Assembly: GCA_034401135.1 (NCBI GenBank)
Contig: JAWZSP010000002.1
Coordinates: 2,108,001-2,172,000, forward strand
Direction: 5' to 3'
DNA: 64,000 nt
Source: Volutella citrinella
Taxonomy: Eukaryota; Ascomycota; Sordariomycetes; Hypocreales; Nectriaceae
Of this stretch, positions 49,301 to 60,213 are shown piece by piece. Position numbers and translations under genes: made by a program. Numbering within the stretch: the first letter of the stretch is position 1; each line of letters starts with the position of its first letter. Under the pieces are notes generated by a model. That model did not search any database. It saw nothing but the letters and a program-made list of their open reading frames with translations, and was not told the DNA's origin.

Positions 49301-49563
49301 CGAGTATCACTCAATATTCAATTCAGCCATGCCGTTGTCCTAACCCCTGGAAAGGTTGACTAATACGGTGACTGACACCGTATGGAGTTTTGCAACTGAT
49401 ATCTGTACACCAACTGACAGCGTGACGGGATAGCTTTTCATCGTCACCATAAAACGCCGCGAATAGGAACCACCATCTAATACCAAAAATCCGAGAGGCC
49501 AACCGGCACGCCAGGACAACCCATAAAAGCAATTCCAGCCGGAACACCCCGTGACTGTGTCAC
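46388..49563. other. long intergenic region, 3.2 kb
   Basis: This is the upstream side of the PAP2 gene and the 3' side of the BRCT gene. Many overlapping frames of 60-200 residues occur, but none has a domain, a consistent codon pattern or plausible exon structure. Features seen are an 8-pair hairpin at 47441-47464 and a CATC-rich tract near 47975-48000. A non-coding RNA gene cannot be excluded. Confidence 0.55.
47441..47464. repeat. perfect 8-bp inverted repeat
   Basis: ATCCCCCC (47441-47448) pairs with GGGGGGAT (47457-47464) around an eight-base loop. It lies in gene-free DNA. Function is unknown. Confidence 0.7.
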
Positions 49564-52500
49564 CTAGAAACTCATCTCGTCGTCCTCCACCATCCGTCCC
49601 AGGATGAGGCTCTGTACAACCAACTCGTCGTCGAGAACGCGAACATTGCTGCTCACCGTTCGGGACTTGTTCGCCTTCTTTCTCTTCTTGCCGGCTGTGG
49701 CCTGGGGCGGCGCCAAAACCGCATCTGCAGTCGCCGTTCCCTTATCGTCAACGTAGAGCCATTCGAACGGGCTGCCAGCCTTCTCATGCTCGAGCAGTGT
49801 CTCCCGGGCTTGCTGCGCTGTGAAGACCCGCGAGATTGATGGGCCTAGCAGAGTAGCAAGGAAAACGTAGGGCCCCTTTGCCTCGTTGCGCGCCTTCCGC
49901 GAGTCCAAGACCACCAAGACACGCTGCCCATCCAGCAGACGTGGCCTTTGATCAAGCACTTCCACGAGCCTCGCACTCGCCGCTGGATAAGGCGACAAAT
50001 TGCGAGATCGTATTGCGTCGCCCAGAACGGCAGATGCTCCTGAGCAGAGCAAGTATGGCTCCCAGTCCAAAACCATGCCGCGGTTGAGGCATGCCGTGAT
50101 CCACTGGGGCGCAAGGCATGGCAGCCCAAGGGCGAGGGCTTGCATGTATTTGACCTTGCGCGAGTGGCCATCAGCTATCAGAGCCGTGAACCCAGTTTCA
50201 GCTCCTGCCTTGGTCAATCTCAGCGAATCCTCCTCGTCAATGGCGGGTGTTGAAGCTCTCATCACTGATAGGGGCTCAAACAATTCCTGGAAACCCTCCT
50301 TCAGGATGGTGCCTCCAGCCTGCACAATCTTGGCCTCGAATTTGCTCCTCTCGTTTTGTTTCACTTGCTTCTGAAACGAAATGGCAAACGTCATACCTTG
50401 GAATAGCTGACCGGTTCGTTGCATTGGAGGCAAGCTGTGCCTGAACGATTTACTACACTTGTGGACGATGCTCCTCTCCAGGACACTAGCCGATGGTGAA
50501 AAGGCCAATTCATCCGTAGATTCTGATTCCGGCCGCGGAAAGACCCTGGTGACTCGGGTGGCTCGAATGGCTGCTTGCGGCGACTCCGATCTCACACTGG
50601 CTCGGGTTTCCCTTGCGCTCTTGCGTAGATTTCGCTTGCCGGCAGGGGATGGCAGGCCCACAGACTCTGGACGGTTTGATGGAGGCGATTCTTGCGTTCC
50701 AGGTGTCGTCTTCGCAGAAGGCACCGGAGTCGAAGACAGTACACTCAAGCTGGACGAAGTTGGAAGAACCGGGCCTGTGCGTGTGGTTGGGGTAGCAGGG
50801 TTGGACCCTTTACCTCGCGAACGGGTCGTCATTGGCGGCGGGAGCTCTGCTTTGTAGTCCCGTGGAGTCTTGATTCTTCTCACTGGCGGATTGACCTGGG
50901 GTTCCTCGTCGTTCACAGGGGGCGCAGTAGCCGGCTCCTGTGCCTCAGTGATTGCCGCAAGCTCGTTATCTTTCGGCACATCTGCAGGCAACGTAGCCGA
51001 CTGAGCGTGTATCTCAGTCTCAGCTGGAACCGCGTCAGAATTTGACGAGCTGAGAAATGGGTTCCTTCGTTTTTGCCGCAGGCCACGGGCATGAGCAGCT
51101 CTACTAGCTCTAGGTGGAGGGAGCGAAGAAGGCTCCCAGATGTTTTGTTCATCCGTAGAGGCTTCGACCCCTTCGGTTGGTAGTACGGGAAGATCTGGCT
51201 CAGAGTGCAGCGACGGTTCAAGAGGAGCTGTTGGCGGCATGGAAGGCGCTGGACTCGTAGCAGGTATCATGTCTTCCTCGGTGGAAGGTTTTGCCGCTTC
51301 GTCAAAGCCCATCTCAACGTCACTACCATTGTTGACGGCCGACGTCTCGGGCAGGGGCTGGCTCTCACCAGGAGTTGCCTTGGTGGAACCTGCTGCCAAC
51401 GTCTCATTCGACTGCTGAGGTGCATTTTGGGAATCATCGACAATGGCGGCGCCCCCATCCGGTTGTGTCCGGGATGTGTTCAATCCGGTAGGCTCGACGT
51501 CGGCGACAATGGCACTATCAGAGAGGATTCGCCTCCTTTTCCTTGATTGGTCTCCAGAATTCGCCCTAGCACGGGGCATGAAGCTGACTCTGCCCATCTC
51601 CTCAGCAGCCTTTGCTCGCTTTCGTTCGATGCGCTTTCGGCGTTCAATCTGCCTCGTGGCATCGTCCGAGTCACTATCCGAGGCAATTGGAGGTGAAAAG
51701 TGTTCTCCGTGTGCCTTCCTTTCTTGCGACTTTTTCATCGGCTCGTATTGTGTGATCGGTCCAATATTGCTTGGCTTGGGTGCTTCGGCTTTTGGCGTAG
51801 GCTCGGATGAATGAGGAGACTCGGGAATCATGTCGCCACCAGTAGATCGTCGAATGAGTGGCGTCTCATCTGGGGCCGGCATTCCACGCGTATCTCGTAG
51901 TGTTGTCTCTGGAACCTCATGAAGCCTCGTCGGGCTCGAAGTGCGAATATCGGTGGGCGAGGAAACATTGGCACGGTTCTTGAGCGGTGATGTCTCGGCG
52001 ATGTTGGGGGATATCGGGTTGAGCATCATCGGAGAGGGCCGTGAGGACGTCGGGCTGAGCCTTTTGACCGCAGATGAGAACTGCGTCTGACCGAAAAGCT
52101 GGCTACCAGCAAAAGGTGCTGCGATGTTTGACTGTACACCAAACGGGTTTTTCGGCGGCGCAGGTGTCTCGAACTCGGCACCGGGAGGCTTGTGGGGAGT
52201 GAAGGCATGGCTTGAATTCAGGAGAGATGTATCCGCAGGCCTTCTCCAGTCACCTCTAGTATTCTCGAAGCCTGCATCCTCAGAGACCTGCGATGACGGC
52301 CGGCCTAACTCGCTGAGGTTGCCAAAGTTGACAGCTCCCGTGTCCTCCGTATCGAGGGTTCGCGCTTCATGCGACGCACCCTGGGTATTTGCGTTGACAG
52401 GGCTCGATGGGATCACATCGCAATATTCGCTGTAGTCGCGGTCATCATTGGCCTGGGTTGGCGTTTGCTGAGAAAAGTCCATTCTGCGATGTCGCTCTCC

Positions 52501-53184
52501 CGCGAGACGACCGTGCGGCAGGACAGGCGGGTTCATCAGCTCAGAAGCACCTTGTGCTGTTTGCGTGTGGTGAATGTCATGACGCGCAGCAGACCTGGAT
52601 TCACCTGCGGCGCCTACGTTGCGAGAAGAATCCTGCTGTGCATCGACAAGAAGCGTTGGGTCGTGGTCATGGTTTGTGGCCGGTGCTGCCTTGAGAGGCT
52701 CGCTTTGCTTTTGCGGGAGTCCCACCAACGCCAGCCCGGTCATTAGTTCATCCCGGGGTTGTGGATCCTCGTTTTGGGTGGCAGATCCCTGTCGACGCGT
52801 TTCAGTGAGCTCGAACGCGCCTTGATCCAGAGCAATCGGCACGTTTGGATCCAGGGTCGCGGGAAGATCGGGCGACTGCTCGACGGTGTCACCAGCGAAC
52901 AAACCGTCTTGTCCGGTGTTGTTTGGCGAGGGCGTTCCTGGGCAGGTCTGTGGCGGCGAACTGCCTAGCTATTGCACACACGAGGTTAGCCTTTGCGTAT
53001 TTGCTTTGTCTGAGACGACCGGGTCAATGGAGGCCTGCAATTTGGCCGCCGACTAGCGCAATGCAGATGGGACGCGCATACGTACTGTCGCAACGCCGAG
53101 CTCAGCCTGGTAGGCCTCGAGGATGGCCTGGCTGTCCTGCGTCTCGTTGGTGCCCCCTTGGGCTGCCATTTGTGACCGCGTCAT
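49564..53184 (-). CDS. Crb2/Rad9-like DNA damage checkpoint protein with BRCT domains
   Basis: Two exons (53184-53086 and 52968-49564) give 1167 residues. The C-terminal 300 residues form a BRCT pair: LFQGMTFAISFQ and AGGTILKEGFQEL open the first, LALGLPCLAPQWITACL is its Trp-containing helix, and LLDGQRVLVVLDSR opens the second. The N-terminal 850 residues are disordered, with many SQ/TQ sites (SSQVSE, QTQFSS) of the kind phosphorylated by ATM/ATR kinases. This plan is that of the checkpoint adaptors Crb2/Rad9/53BP1. I do not see a convincing Tudor domain before the BRCT pair. The short first exon (MTRSQMAAQGG...) is joined in phase 0. An upstream in-frame ATG at 53340 would add 52 residues, but MTRSQ is the more likely start. 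Confidence 0.8.
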
Positions 53185-53690
53185 TGAGCGTAGCTGGTAC
53201 TGCGCATTTTCTCCTACGCTGTCACCGATGCAATTCGCAGGCGAAAACTTGGAACAATGGCAGATGGTAGTCGCTCGGCGGATGGGTCCTTCGGCTAATT
53301 CCCAGTACAATGATCTTTCATCCAAGTCAAGCGGGATCACGCCAGTGACACGTCCTCACGTGACCTGCATTTGTGCTCAAAGACCCGCACAGTGACATTA
53401 TCAGGTGGTGGCCAACGATGGGACTCTTGGATGGCATGGGGGTCAACATAGAGTAATGGAAATAGTATGTATTAATTATGCCCCATTTCATTTCAGATTA
53501 CACGACTACCAAGCCCGTACAATTATATGAAGTAAAGAAAAATAATAAGACATCCAAACTCTCTTTTCAACAAGTCTCAATCACAATCATTCATTCATAA
53601 TGCTTCGCTAGTCTTTGAATGCATCATTCACGGCTCGAAAATCACGTATCCAGAGCCATGGAAGAGTTCGGCGCCTGTTCGGAGAGAGCA
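53185..53690. other. intergenic region between BRCT and WW-like genes
   Basis: The BRCT gene promoter and the WW-like gene 3' side share about 500 bases. An AT-rich stretch at 53455-53570 fits a transcript end. No gene is seen. Confidence 0.6.
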
Positions 53691-56600
53691 TCAATAAGCC
53701 CATTCGTCGTCATCTCCCCAATCTCCCCCGGAATAATCTGCCGCGGGTTTCTTAACCCATTTGCTCTCCCTGCGCCGCGCTGGCTGCCCCCCTGGTGCTT
53801 GAGGTATCACATCGGTGGCTTGGGGTCCTGGTTGTTGGGTCTTACTAGTGTCCTGGGAGTTTGTCGGTTGAGTGGTTCCAGATGTAGATGGCACGGCCGA
53901 TCCATTTTGTGCTGGCGGTTGGTGTTGAGATGCCGATGGCGCCGGCTGCGATTGTATAGCCATCCGGAGAGGAGGGTGTGAATTGAGGGGGCCAGCCAGA
54001 GGCTTGGGGGGTGTCTGAACAACTGATACGTCCGGCGGCCTCGGGATGTCCTGAGATCTCCTCTGAACATGGATTACCTGCGGCCGCAGTACAGAGTGCG
54101 ACTTTGCCTGCGAAACTTCAATCGGCGAGAACAGCGATATATCCGATATGTCGCTCCTAGCTGAGGCCATGCGCCCTAGGGTGGTATGTCCTTGCTCAGG
54201 AGGGGCCGTTGTGGTTGTCGTCTGCGGAGAGGCAGGACGATTCAATTGCGCAGGGACGGTCCCAGGACCTCCTGCAGGGACGGCCGCAGGTGCCGCATAA
54301 ACTTGCTCTGGTGACGGGGTTGGCTGCATCGACACTGCCGACGACGCCCTGGCCGGCTCGATGGTCGAGTTTGATCGGATCGATTCGGAATCGGACTTCA
54401 GAGGCCCAGCAGGAGCTGGCTGTGTCAAACCGGGATGTTGCTGGCCAGGATGTTGCTGCTGCATGGGAATATGCTGGGAAGGTTGCTGCTCAAACCGTTG
54501 CGGCATTGGTTGTTGGCCAGGGAATTGCGGGATAGGCTGCTGGCCAGGCATGGGTTGAAAATGTTGTTGCTGGCCGGGACCTGCTTGCATCGGCGGCTGG
54601 CCAGGCGGCCGTTGCATAAGCAGCTGTCCAGGTGGTTGCTGAACGGTTTGTTGGCCAGGAGCCGGCTGCAAAGGCTGCTGTCCAGGCATTTGCTTGATGG
54701 GTTGCCCAGCCTGAGGGGCCATCATCGGGGCGGTCATGACCTGGCCTTGTGGTCCAGGAATCGGCTGGCCGGGTTGCCATCCAGCAGGTAGAGCAAAAGG
54801 ACCCGGCCCAACCCTGGCTGGTTGGGGTCCGACCGGAACTCCTGCTGGGCCGATGGTCTGCGTCGGGGTAGGATTCTGCGATCCGGACTTTGATGATGCG
54901 GATTTAAGCCACTTTCGCCACTTCTTCTCTTTCGGCGCCGGGCTACTGGGGCTCTGGACAGGAACCGCTTGCGGTTTGAAGCCATGCGGTGGCTGCATGT
55001 TGGGGTTCCAATTTTGCTGCCCTTGAGGGGCTTGGGCTTGCTGAGGCACCTGGCCGTTGGCTGGGAGGCCAAATGAAGGAACACGCTGGTGTGGCCCCAT
55101 CGGAGGTATTTGTGTGTTCGATGCCATTTGTCCCTGGGCCGGAATCTGTATTTGCTGGGGAAGTGGTCCAGGGCGCTGCCCAGGGGCGGAGGGCTGGACC
55201 TGGGGAGAAGCTGCCGGTTGTCCCTGTGGTGGAGGGGCCTGTCCTTGAGGCAGCTGTCCGTGGAGAAGTAAGTGGCCCTGGGGAATCGTGCCTTGGCCTA
55301 GTGGCATTTGTCCAGGCAAAGGCTGCCCTTGAACTGGTGGTCTAGTAGGTGAAGTTTGGGACGCCGGAGAGCTTGTTCCTGGAGATGGCCCGGCTGGCGA
55401 ACCGGTTTGAACTGCCACTCCCTGGTTTTGGGCTTTCTGGGATGGTTGAGAAGACTGCCATTGTGTTGTAGTTACGCCTTGAGGGATAAACTGCGATACC
55501 GGCCGCTGTTGCGCTTGGTACTGGCTCGGAAGTGTCTGACCTGGCTGACCATGGCTCATGGTGGTTTGGTTCTGCCCCTGCATTGGCGCGACTTGAGTTT
55601 GAGAACGTCGGGGTTCTGACTGAAGAACTTGGTGCTGTGGTTGCATCTGTCCTTGTGTTGGTATTTGGGGAGCTGATGGAACTTGCTGCAGTATGGGCCG
55701 TGATTGGACATGCTGTCCGGGGATTGGCATTCTGCCCTGTGGAGGCATATGTCCTTGGAAAGACATCTCTCCCGGGGGAGGCACCATTGGCTGGGAGGTT
55801 CTGCGCTGTTGACCGGCTGGACCGGTCTGCTTCTGTGGATACGGGGGCATTTGCTGTTGCGAGGGCATGGCACCTTGACGAGCCTGACTCTGAGGAGCTT
55901 GTCCCAGAGGAGCCTGTCCCTGAGGGGGCACCTGGCCTTGAGGAAGCTGTCCCTGAGGGAGCTGTCCCTGAGGCTGCCCCTGAGGAGGAAGCTGGCCTTG
56001 GGGACCAAACCGTCCCTGGGGAGGGAGTTGTCCCAGGGGAAGTTGTCCCTGAGGGGGAAGCTGTCCCTGAGGAGGAAGCTGGCCTTGGGGAGCAAACCGT
56101 CCCTGAGGAGGGAACTGTCCCTGAGAAACCACGGGTGGCTGCGGATCTAGGTTCGTGCCGGGTACGGGCTGTTTGGCATTCGAAGGCTTGCGCCGAATGG
56201 GTTCCCCCTGAACCGGCATCCTTAGCGGTGGCGTCATATTGCCCTGCCATGCATTTGGACCGTGAGTAGGCGTCTGCTGTCCCAGAGACATGAGCTGCTG
56301 GGCTGCCAGCGCCGAGGCTGCTGCCCCCTCCGCGCTGCCCCCTGGCATAGTCTGCAGGCTCTGTCGTCGACTCGTCTGTGGGGATGTCTGCGCCGATGCC
56401 GCCGAGCTCCGTCTTGTTTGGTCGACCAGCCGATTCATCGAGACCTCGTCTTGATGTTCCTCGATGCGCCCCAGGAATTGCTGTTGTTGCTGGGGAACAG
56501 GTGGCGAGATCACCGCGCCCTGGGCGGTCTGGTGCACAGAGTGAGATCGCTGGAGCCCACCTGCGCCTGCGCCCGCAGTTGTTTCTTGGACTGGTATGGT

Positions 56601-58862
56601 GCCGAGCGGTGATGGCGTCTGGCCGGGTGAGTTTTGAAAATGCTGTTGCTGCTGCTGAAGTGCAACACCTGCCAGCTGGTCGGGCAACATCGACATAGGA
56701 CGCGATCCGTCCTGATTGCTGGCGGACCTCTTGCGCAGTTTATTCCGCGCTACAACTGCATGTCCCTGGCCCTCCACATTCTGCTGTGGTTGGAAGTACG
56801 ACGTGGGTTGATCAGCGCCAAGGGGGATCTTGCCTGGCACGGGTGGGGAAAACGTGCCTTGGCTAGAACTGCCGGATCCAGGCGTGAAACTAGACGACTG
56901 CGAGAGCGAGAAACCTGACGAGGCGCGGCGCGTTGGGTCCATGGGAGATGGTGTCTGAAGCTGGGCGAGAGAGGCGATGCTAGTAGTACGGGAACCCATA
57001 GGAGACACGTCCATGGGGGTAAAAGATGATTGCCTCCTAGATTCTACTCTCGGCGGCGACGGCTCTTGGGGAAGATCTCCGGCCTCGCGGGCCGTTGGGC
57101 TATTTTGGGACAGTGGTGTCGCTGGCTGTTGAATAGGAAGTGGCTGTGGTTGCGGCTGTACCTCAGAATGTATGACAGGCCCGGCGATAGGCGCAGCGAA
57201 AGGCGCTGTTTGCCCAGGCGGCGGAGGAGCTGTCATGGAAGGCGCACGCATGCCGGCCTGGTATTGGACTGCGCCGTGTTGCTGGACTTGGAGAGGCCCT
57301 GGCATTCCCACATTGTGCGCATGATGGAGAGTCTGAGGTTGCATACTACCGCCCATGACGGTGGCTGGCCTGGGTATCTGATCGTGGACAGGCACCTGCC
57401 CACCGATCTGGGGCTGGGCACCATGGGGAGCCGGATGCATAGCTCTTTGCGAGGGAAATTGGTCAGGGATAGTGGTGACACGCTGAATGCCCATCTGTGA
57501 CGGCTCCGCTGGCTCTATTGGGTGTTTGGGCGGCACCACAGGCGCCGGGGTCATGGACGGAGGATGTCGGCCATGCTCCGGAGGCATATACCCATGGTCC
57601 TGGTTCGGCGGTATCTGCTGAACTGTGAACTGCGCGGGTGGATGTTGTTGACCTTGGACTGACGAAGCGAGTCCGTTTGCCGGCCGTAGGATGGAGGGTA
57701 CGTCGGAGATCCCAACAGTTGGGCGCAACTTGTCCTGCTCGGCTTCTGATTCCGGGCTGGGCTGGGACGAAGGCTCTGGCGGAGGGGTGGCGGAGGCCTT
57801 GCTCTCTCGGACACCGTCATTGTCCGTTGAGGGCGAGGCTGTTGCAGGCGCAACAAATGGCTGGCCGGGCAGTGAGATGCCAGGCTTGTATGGCTGGAAC
57901 CCCGGAGGCTCCGCTTTCTTCTTTTCAATCTTCAAGGGCGGCACTCCGTGCAGGTCCATCTTGCTCTTCGGCTCGACGGGACTGGTACTCTCTGGCAGCT
58001 CAGCGATTCCGCCGGGGGCAGCCGTCTCGATCGGTGCCAATACCAGGTTGTCGCCCAGCTCGATGGGGTCCGGGTGCGTCTCTGCTCGGGAAGCTGCCGT
58101 CGCCTCGGTGGGCATTTCGGCGACGATGCCAACGGGGTTGAAAGCAGGAGGGTTCTCCACTGGTAGCTCCTGGGGCATCTCGCGGCCATCGATCATGTGG
58201 ATGACGGGCTCCCCGGGCGCCGGCTCCTCTGGCACCGTCGGCGGCACCGCAACCACCACTGCAGCCGCCTCGTTCGGGGCCGGCGATGCCTGCGCCGGCT
58301 CGGCGGACAGCTCGCTATGCTTGACCTGGGGCGTTGTGCGTTCGCTGACCGCGGGGCTAACACCTTTGCTCGCGATGCTGGTGTTGCCCAGCTCAAGTCG
58401 CTTCCCAATGCCTCCAGCCACAACCCTCTTCGCCGCCTCGTCCTCCTCCTCAGCTAATGGGCTCACGTCGTTGTAGGCGCCGGGCCCCAGGTACATGAAG
58501 TTCTCAGGCTGGAAGACTCCATCGTCCGCCTCGCCGTCGTCTACCCAGACATTGCTCACTGGGCGGGCCGAGGCGGACATGCCGCTCTTTCGCTTGTCGG
58601 GGGCGCCAAAGCCCGTGGCCGAGGTCTGGGGAACATCGAGGCTAGATGATGGCCCTCCATGTCGCTTCACCTGCTGCTGGGACTCGAGACGCTCCTCAGG
58701 GGCCAAATCGGGGATCGGGGCGCCGGCCTGGACGAAGTCTGGGAACTCGTCGCCCTCGGTGGGGAAGTGGTACTGAATATGGCCCGTTGGCTTATACTTG
58801 TAAAACCAGCGAACACCATCGTAGTCCCAGTCCCAGCCCTCGGGCAGGCCACCGGTCATCAT
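53691..58862 (-). CDS. large WW-like, Gln/Pro-rich disordered protein
   Basis: One open frame of 1723 residues. Residues 6-34 form a WW-like domain: LPEGWDWDYDGVRWFYKYKP, then HIQYHFP. The first signature Trp is Trp10, the aromatic group lies at 19-23, and the second Trp is replaced (Tyr31). The rest is disordered. It is Pro/Glu/Ala-rich to about residue 420, then Gln/Pro-rich with internal tandem repeats (PPQGQL type near residue 930, PGQQP type near residue 1420). Poly-Gln pieces such as LQQQQQHFQ lie between. The C-terminus is distinct: RRRESKWVKKPAADYSGGDW followed by acidic and aromatic residues. WW domains bind Pro-rich ligands; a cytoskeletal or RNA-processing scaffold is possible, but I do not recognise a named orthologue. 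Introns within the repeats cannot be excluded. Confidence 0.8.
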   Translation of the reverse strand: MMTGGLPEGWDWDYDGVRWFYKYKPTGHIQYHFPTEGDEFPDFVQAGAPIPDLAPEERLESQQQVKRHGGPSSSLDVPQTSATGFGAPDKRKSGMSASARPVSNVWVDDGEADDGVFQPENFMYLGPGAYNDVSPLAEEEDEAAKRVVAGGIGKRLELGNTSIASKGVSPAVSERTTPQVKHSELSAEPAQASPAPNEAAAVVVAVPPTVPEEPAPGEPVIHMIDGREMPQELPVENPPAFNPVGIVAEMPTEATAASRAETHPDPIELGDNLVLAPIETAAPGGIAELPESTSPVEPKSKMDLHGVPPLKIEKKKAEPPGFQPYKPGISLPGQPFVAPATASPSTDNDGVRESKASATPPPEPSSQPSPESEAEQDKLRPTVGISDVPSILRPANGLASSVQGQQHPPAQFTVQQIPPNQDHGYMPPEHGRHPPSMTPAPVVPPKHPIEPAEPSQMGIQRVTTIPDQFPSQRAMHPAPHGAQPQIGGQVPVHDQIPRPATVMGGSMQPQTLHHAHNVGMPGPLQVQQHGAVQYQAGMRAPSMTAPPPPGQTAPFAAPIAGPVIHSEVQPQPQPLPIQQPATPLSQNSPTAREAGDLPQEPSPPRVESRRQSSFTPMDVSPMGSRTTSIASLAQLQTPSPMDPTRRASSGFSLSQSSSFTPGSGSSSQGTFSPPVPGKIPLGADQPTSYFQPQQNVEGQGHAVVARNKLRKRSASNQDGSRPMSMLPDQLAGVALQQQQQHFQNSPGQTPSPLGTIPVQETTAGAGAGGLQRSHSVHQTAQGAVISPPVPQQQQQFLGRIEEHQDEVSMNRLVDQTRRSSAASAQTSPQTSRRQSLQTMPGGSAEGAAASALAAQQLMSLGQQTPTHGPNAWQGNMTPPLRMPVQGEPIRRKPSNAKQPVPGTNLDPQPPVVSQGQFPPQGRFAPQGQLPPQGQLPPQGQLPLGQLPPQGRFGPQGQLPPQGQPQGQLPQGQLPQGQVPPQGQAPLGQAPQSQARQGAMPSQQQMPPYPQKQTGPAGQQRRTSQPMVPPPGEMSFQGHMPPQGRMPIPGQHVQSRPILQQVPSAPQIPTQGQMQPQHQVLQSEPRRSQTQVAPMQGQNQTTMSHGQPGQTLPSQYQAQQRPVSQFIPQGVTTTQWQSSQPSQKAQNQGVAVQTGSPAGPSPGTSSPASQTSPTRPPVQGQPLPGQMPLGQGTIPQGHLLLHGQLPQGQAPPPQGQPAASPQVQPSAPGQRPGPLPQQIQIPAQGQMASNTQIPPMGPHQRVPSFGLPANGQVPQQAQAPQGQQNWNPNMQPPHGFKPQAVPVQSPSSPAPKEKKWRKWLKSASSKSGSQNPTPTQTIGPAGVPVGPQPARVGPGPFALPAGWQPGQPIPGPQGQVMTAPMMAPQAGQPIKQMPGQQPLQPAPGQQTVQQPPGQLLMQRPPGQPPMQAGPGQQQHFQPMPGQQPIPQFPGQQPMPQRFEQQPSQHIPMQQQHPGQQHPGLTQPAPAGPLKSDSESIRSNSTIEPARASSAVSMQPTPSPEQVYAAPAAVPAGGPGTVPAQLNRPASPQTTTTTAPPEQGHTTLGRMASARSDISDISLFSPIEVSQAKSHSVLRPQVIHVQRRSQDIPRPPDVSVVQTPPKPLAGPLNSHPPLRMAIQSQPAPSASQHQPPAQNGSAVPSTSGTTQPTNSQDTSKTQQPGPQATDVIPQAPGGQPARRRESKWVKKPAADYSGGDWGDDDEWAY
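54490..54690 (-). repeat. coding tandem repeat, PGQQP type
   Basis: On the minus strand this part of the WW-like gene encodes about ten imperfect units of PGQQPxxQxx. Unit length varies between about 8 and 11 codons. Confidence 0.75.
55890..56125 (-). repeat. coding tandem repeat, PPQGQL type
   Basis: About fourteen imperfect units of 5-8 codons (PPQGQL, PQGRF, PQGQV and similar) are encoded on the minus strand. Neighbouring units are nearly identical at the base level, which suggests recent slippage or unequal exchange. Confidence 0.8.
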
Positions 58863-60213
58863 GGTGTCGGTGGTTTTCCGTCACGGGCGGTTGTCGATGG
58901 GGGAGTGGGTGGGCTCTATCGACAGAATGAGCTGCCCATGATCCAGAGAGCGTGAACAGATTCGCAACGTCGCAGGATCCGCAAGCTCGGGTTCAGGGCG
59001 CCGGTCTCAGCCTGTCTCGCGTCGTCCCGCGTCGTGCCGTAGGTCAATGGCTGTTTGGGACTTGGGAGCCTCGGGGCTAGGCAGTGCGTCGAGGCAATCG
59101 GTGTCATAGAGTGGGGATGGGCTCGGTTGGGTGCCTGGGGTGTGGTGTGCAGCTGCAAGTGTCGTCACTGACGGGTGGCAGCGTCGCAGTAAAACACCAG
59201 ACTCGGTCGGCTCACGGAGAAGCGCACTTCCAAGCCGTCGGCCTTGCCCTCTTGCTGGCGCGAGGGGGAAGCAAACCGACAGTGAGGCGAGCACGGCAAG
59301 GTAATTAGTGCGGGAGGCACAAAGAGCGAGGGAGCTGCTGGCAGCTGGAGGAGGCTCAGCCTGACTGACAATGGAGACCACCCCCGGCGCTTGCCCACTG
59401 GCTGCACCGTGGCAGCGGCTGTGCGTTTGAAGCGCCAAACCATTGGCCGCTGGGGGCGATGGCGCAGCCCCGGATCAGCCAAGCCCAACCAACATCCACC
59501 CAGCTGGACCATCCCGTCGACAAGAAATGAGGGACCTGGGACACCAGGGGCCGCTAGTAGCTGTGGGTGTGCAATTTAGCTGCTTACAGCCCAATGAGCA
59601 CCAGCAATGTTGATGAGTGATGGCCCCAAGCTCGGCACCTCCCACGCCACGGGGTCCAGCCCGCGCAGAACTCAGAGATTCGCAGTCGGCACTCGGCACA
59701 GGCCGCCCCGGACTGCCAGATCAACGATGACAGACTTGACAGTTGTATCGGATGGATGCGACTCCTGGTGCCATCACCCAATGACTGCAGCCTGCCACGC
59801 TGTTTGCTCGCTTCGGGCCCGCGGGGCAGAGGTCCGGACCACGCGTGCGCGCCTGGACCCCTCTCTATTAGATCCTTGTCTCTCAGGGATCAGAGATCCA
59901 ACGTTCGTGGAGGCTCACCTTTCCACAACACCGCCCTTGATTAGTCGGATGCTTCACGGGATGAGCACTTGAGCGTTTTAGACGTCTTTAGTCCGTCTCT
60001 AATAATTATCTGTCCCCGTGCTGTCTTTCTCGATCGAGTAATTCGTCCCAATCTTACGCCAAACGGCTTCGTGGACGGAAATGAAGGGGAAACAAGATGC
60101 TTGTAAGAAAACCTGTCTTGGCAGGGGTTCTATAAATACCCGAGCTGTTTTGTTCTATTGCTATACTCAATACGGTCATAAAAATCATCATAGCGGGCCT
60201 CGTGCGTCGCACC
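58863..60213. other. intergenic region, 1.35 kb
   Basis: This holds the promoter side of the WW-like gene and the 3' side of the MscS-type channel gene. No gene is seen. Confidence 0.55.
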
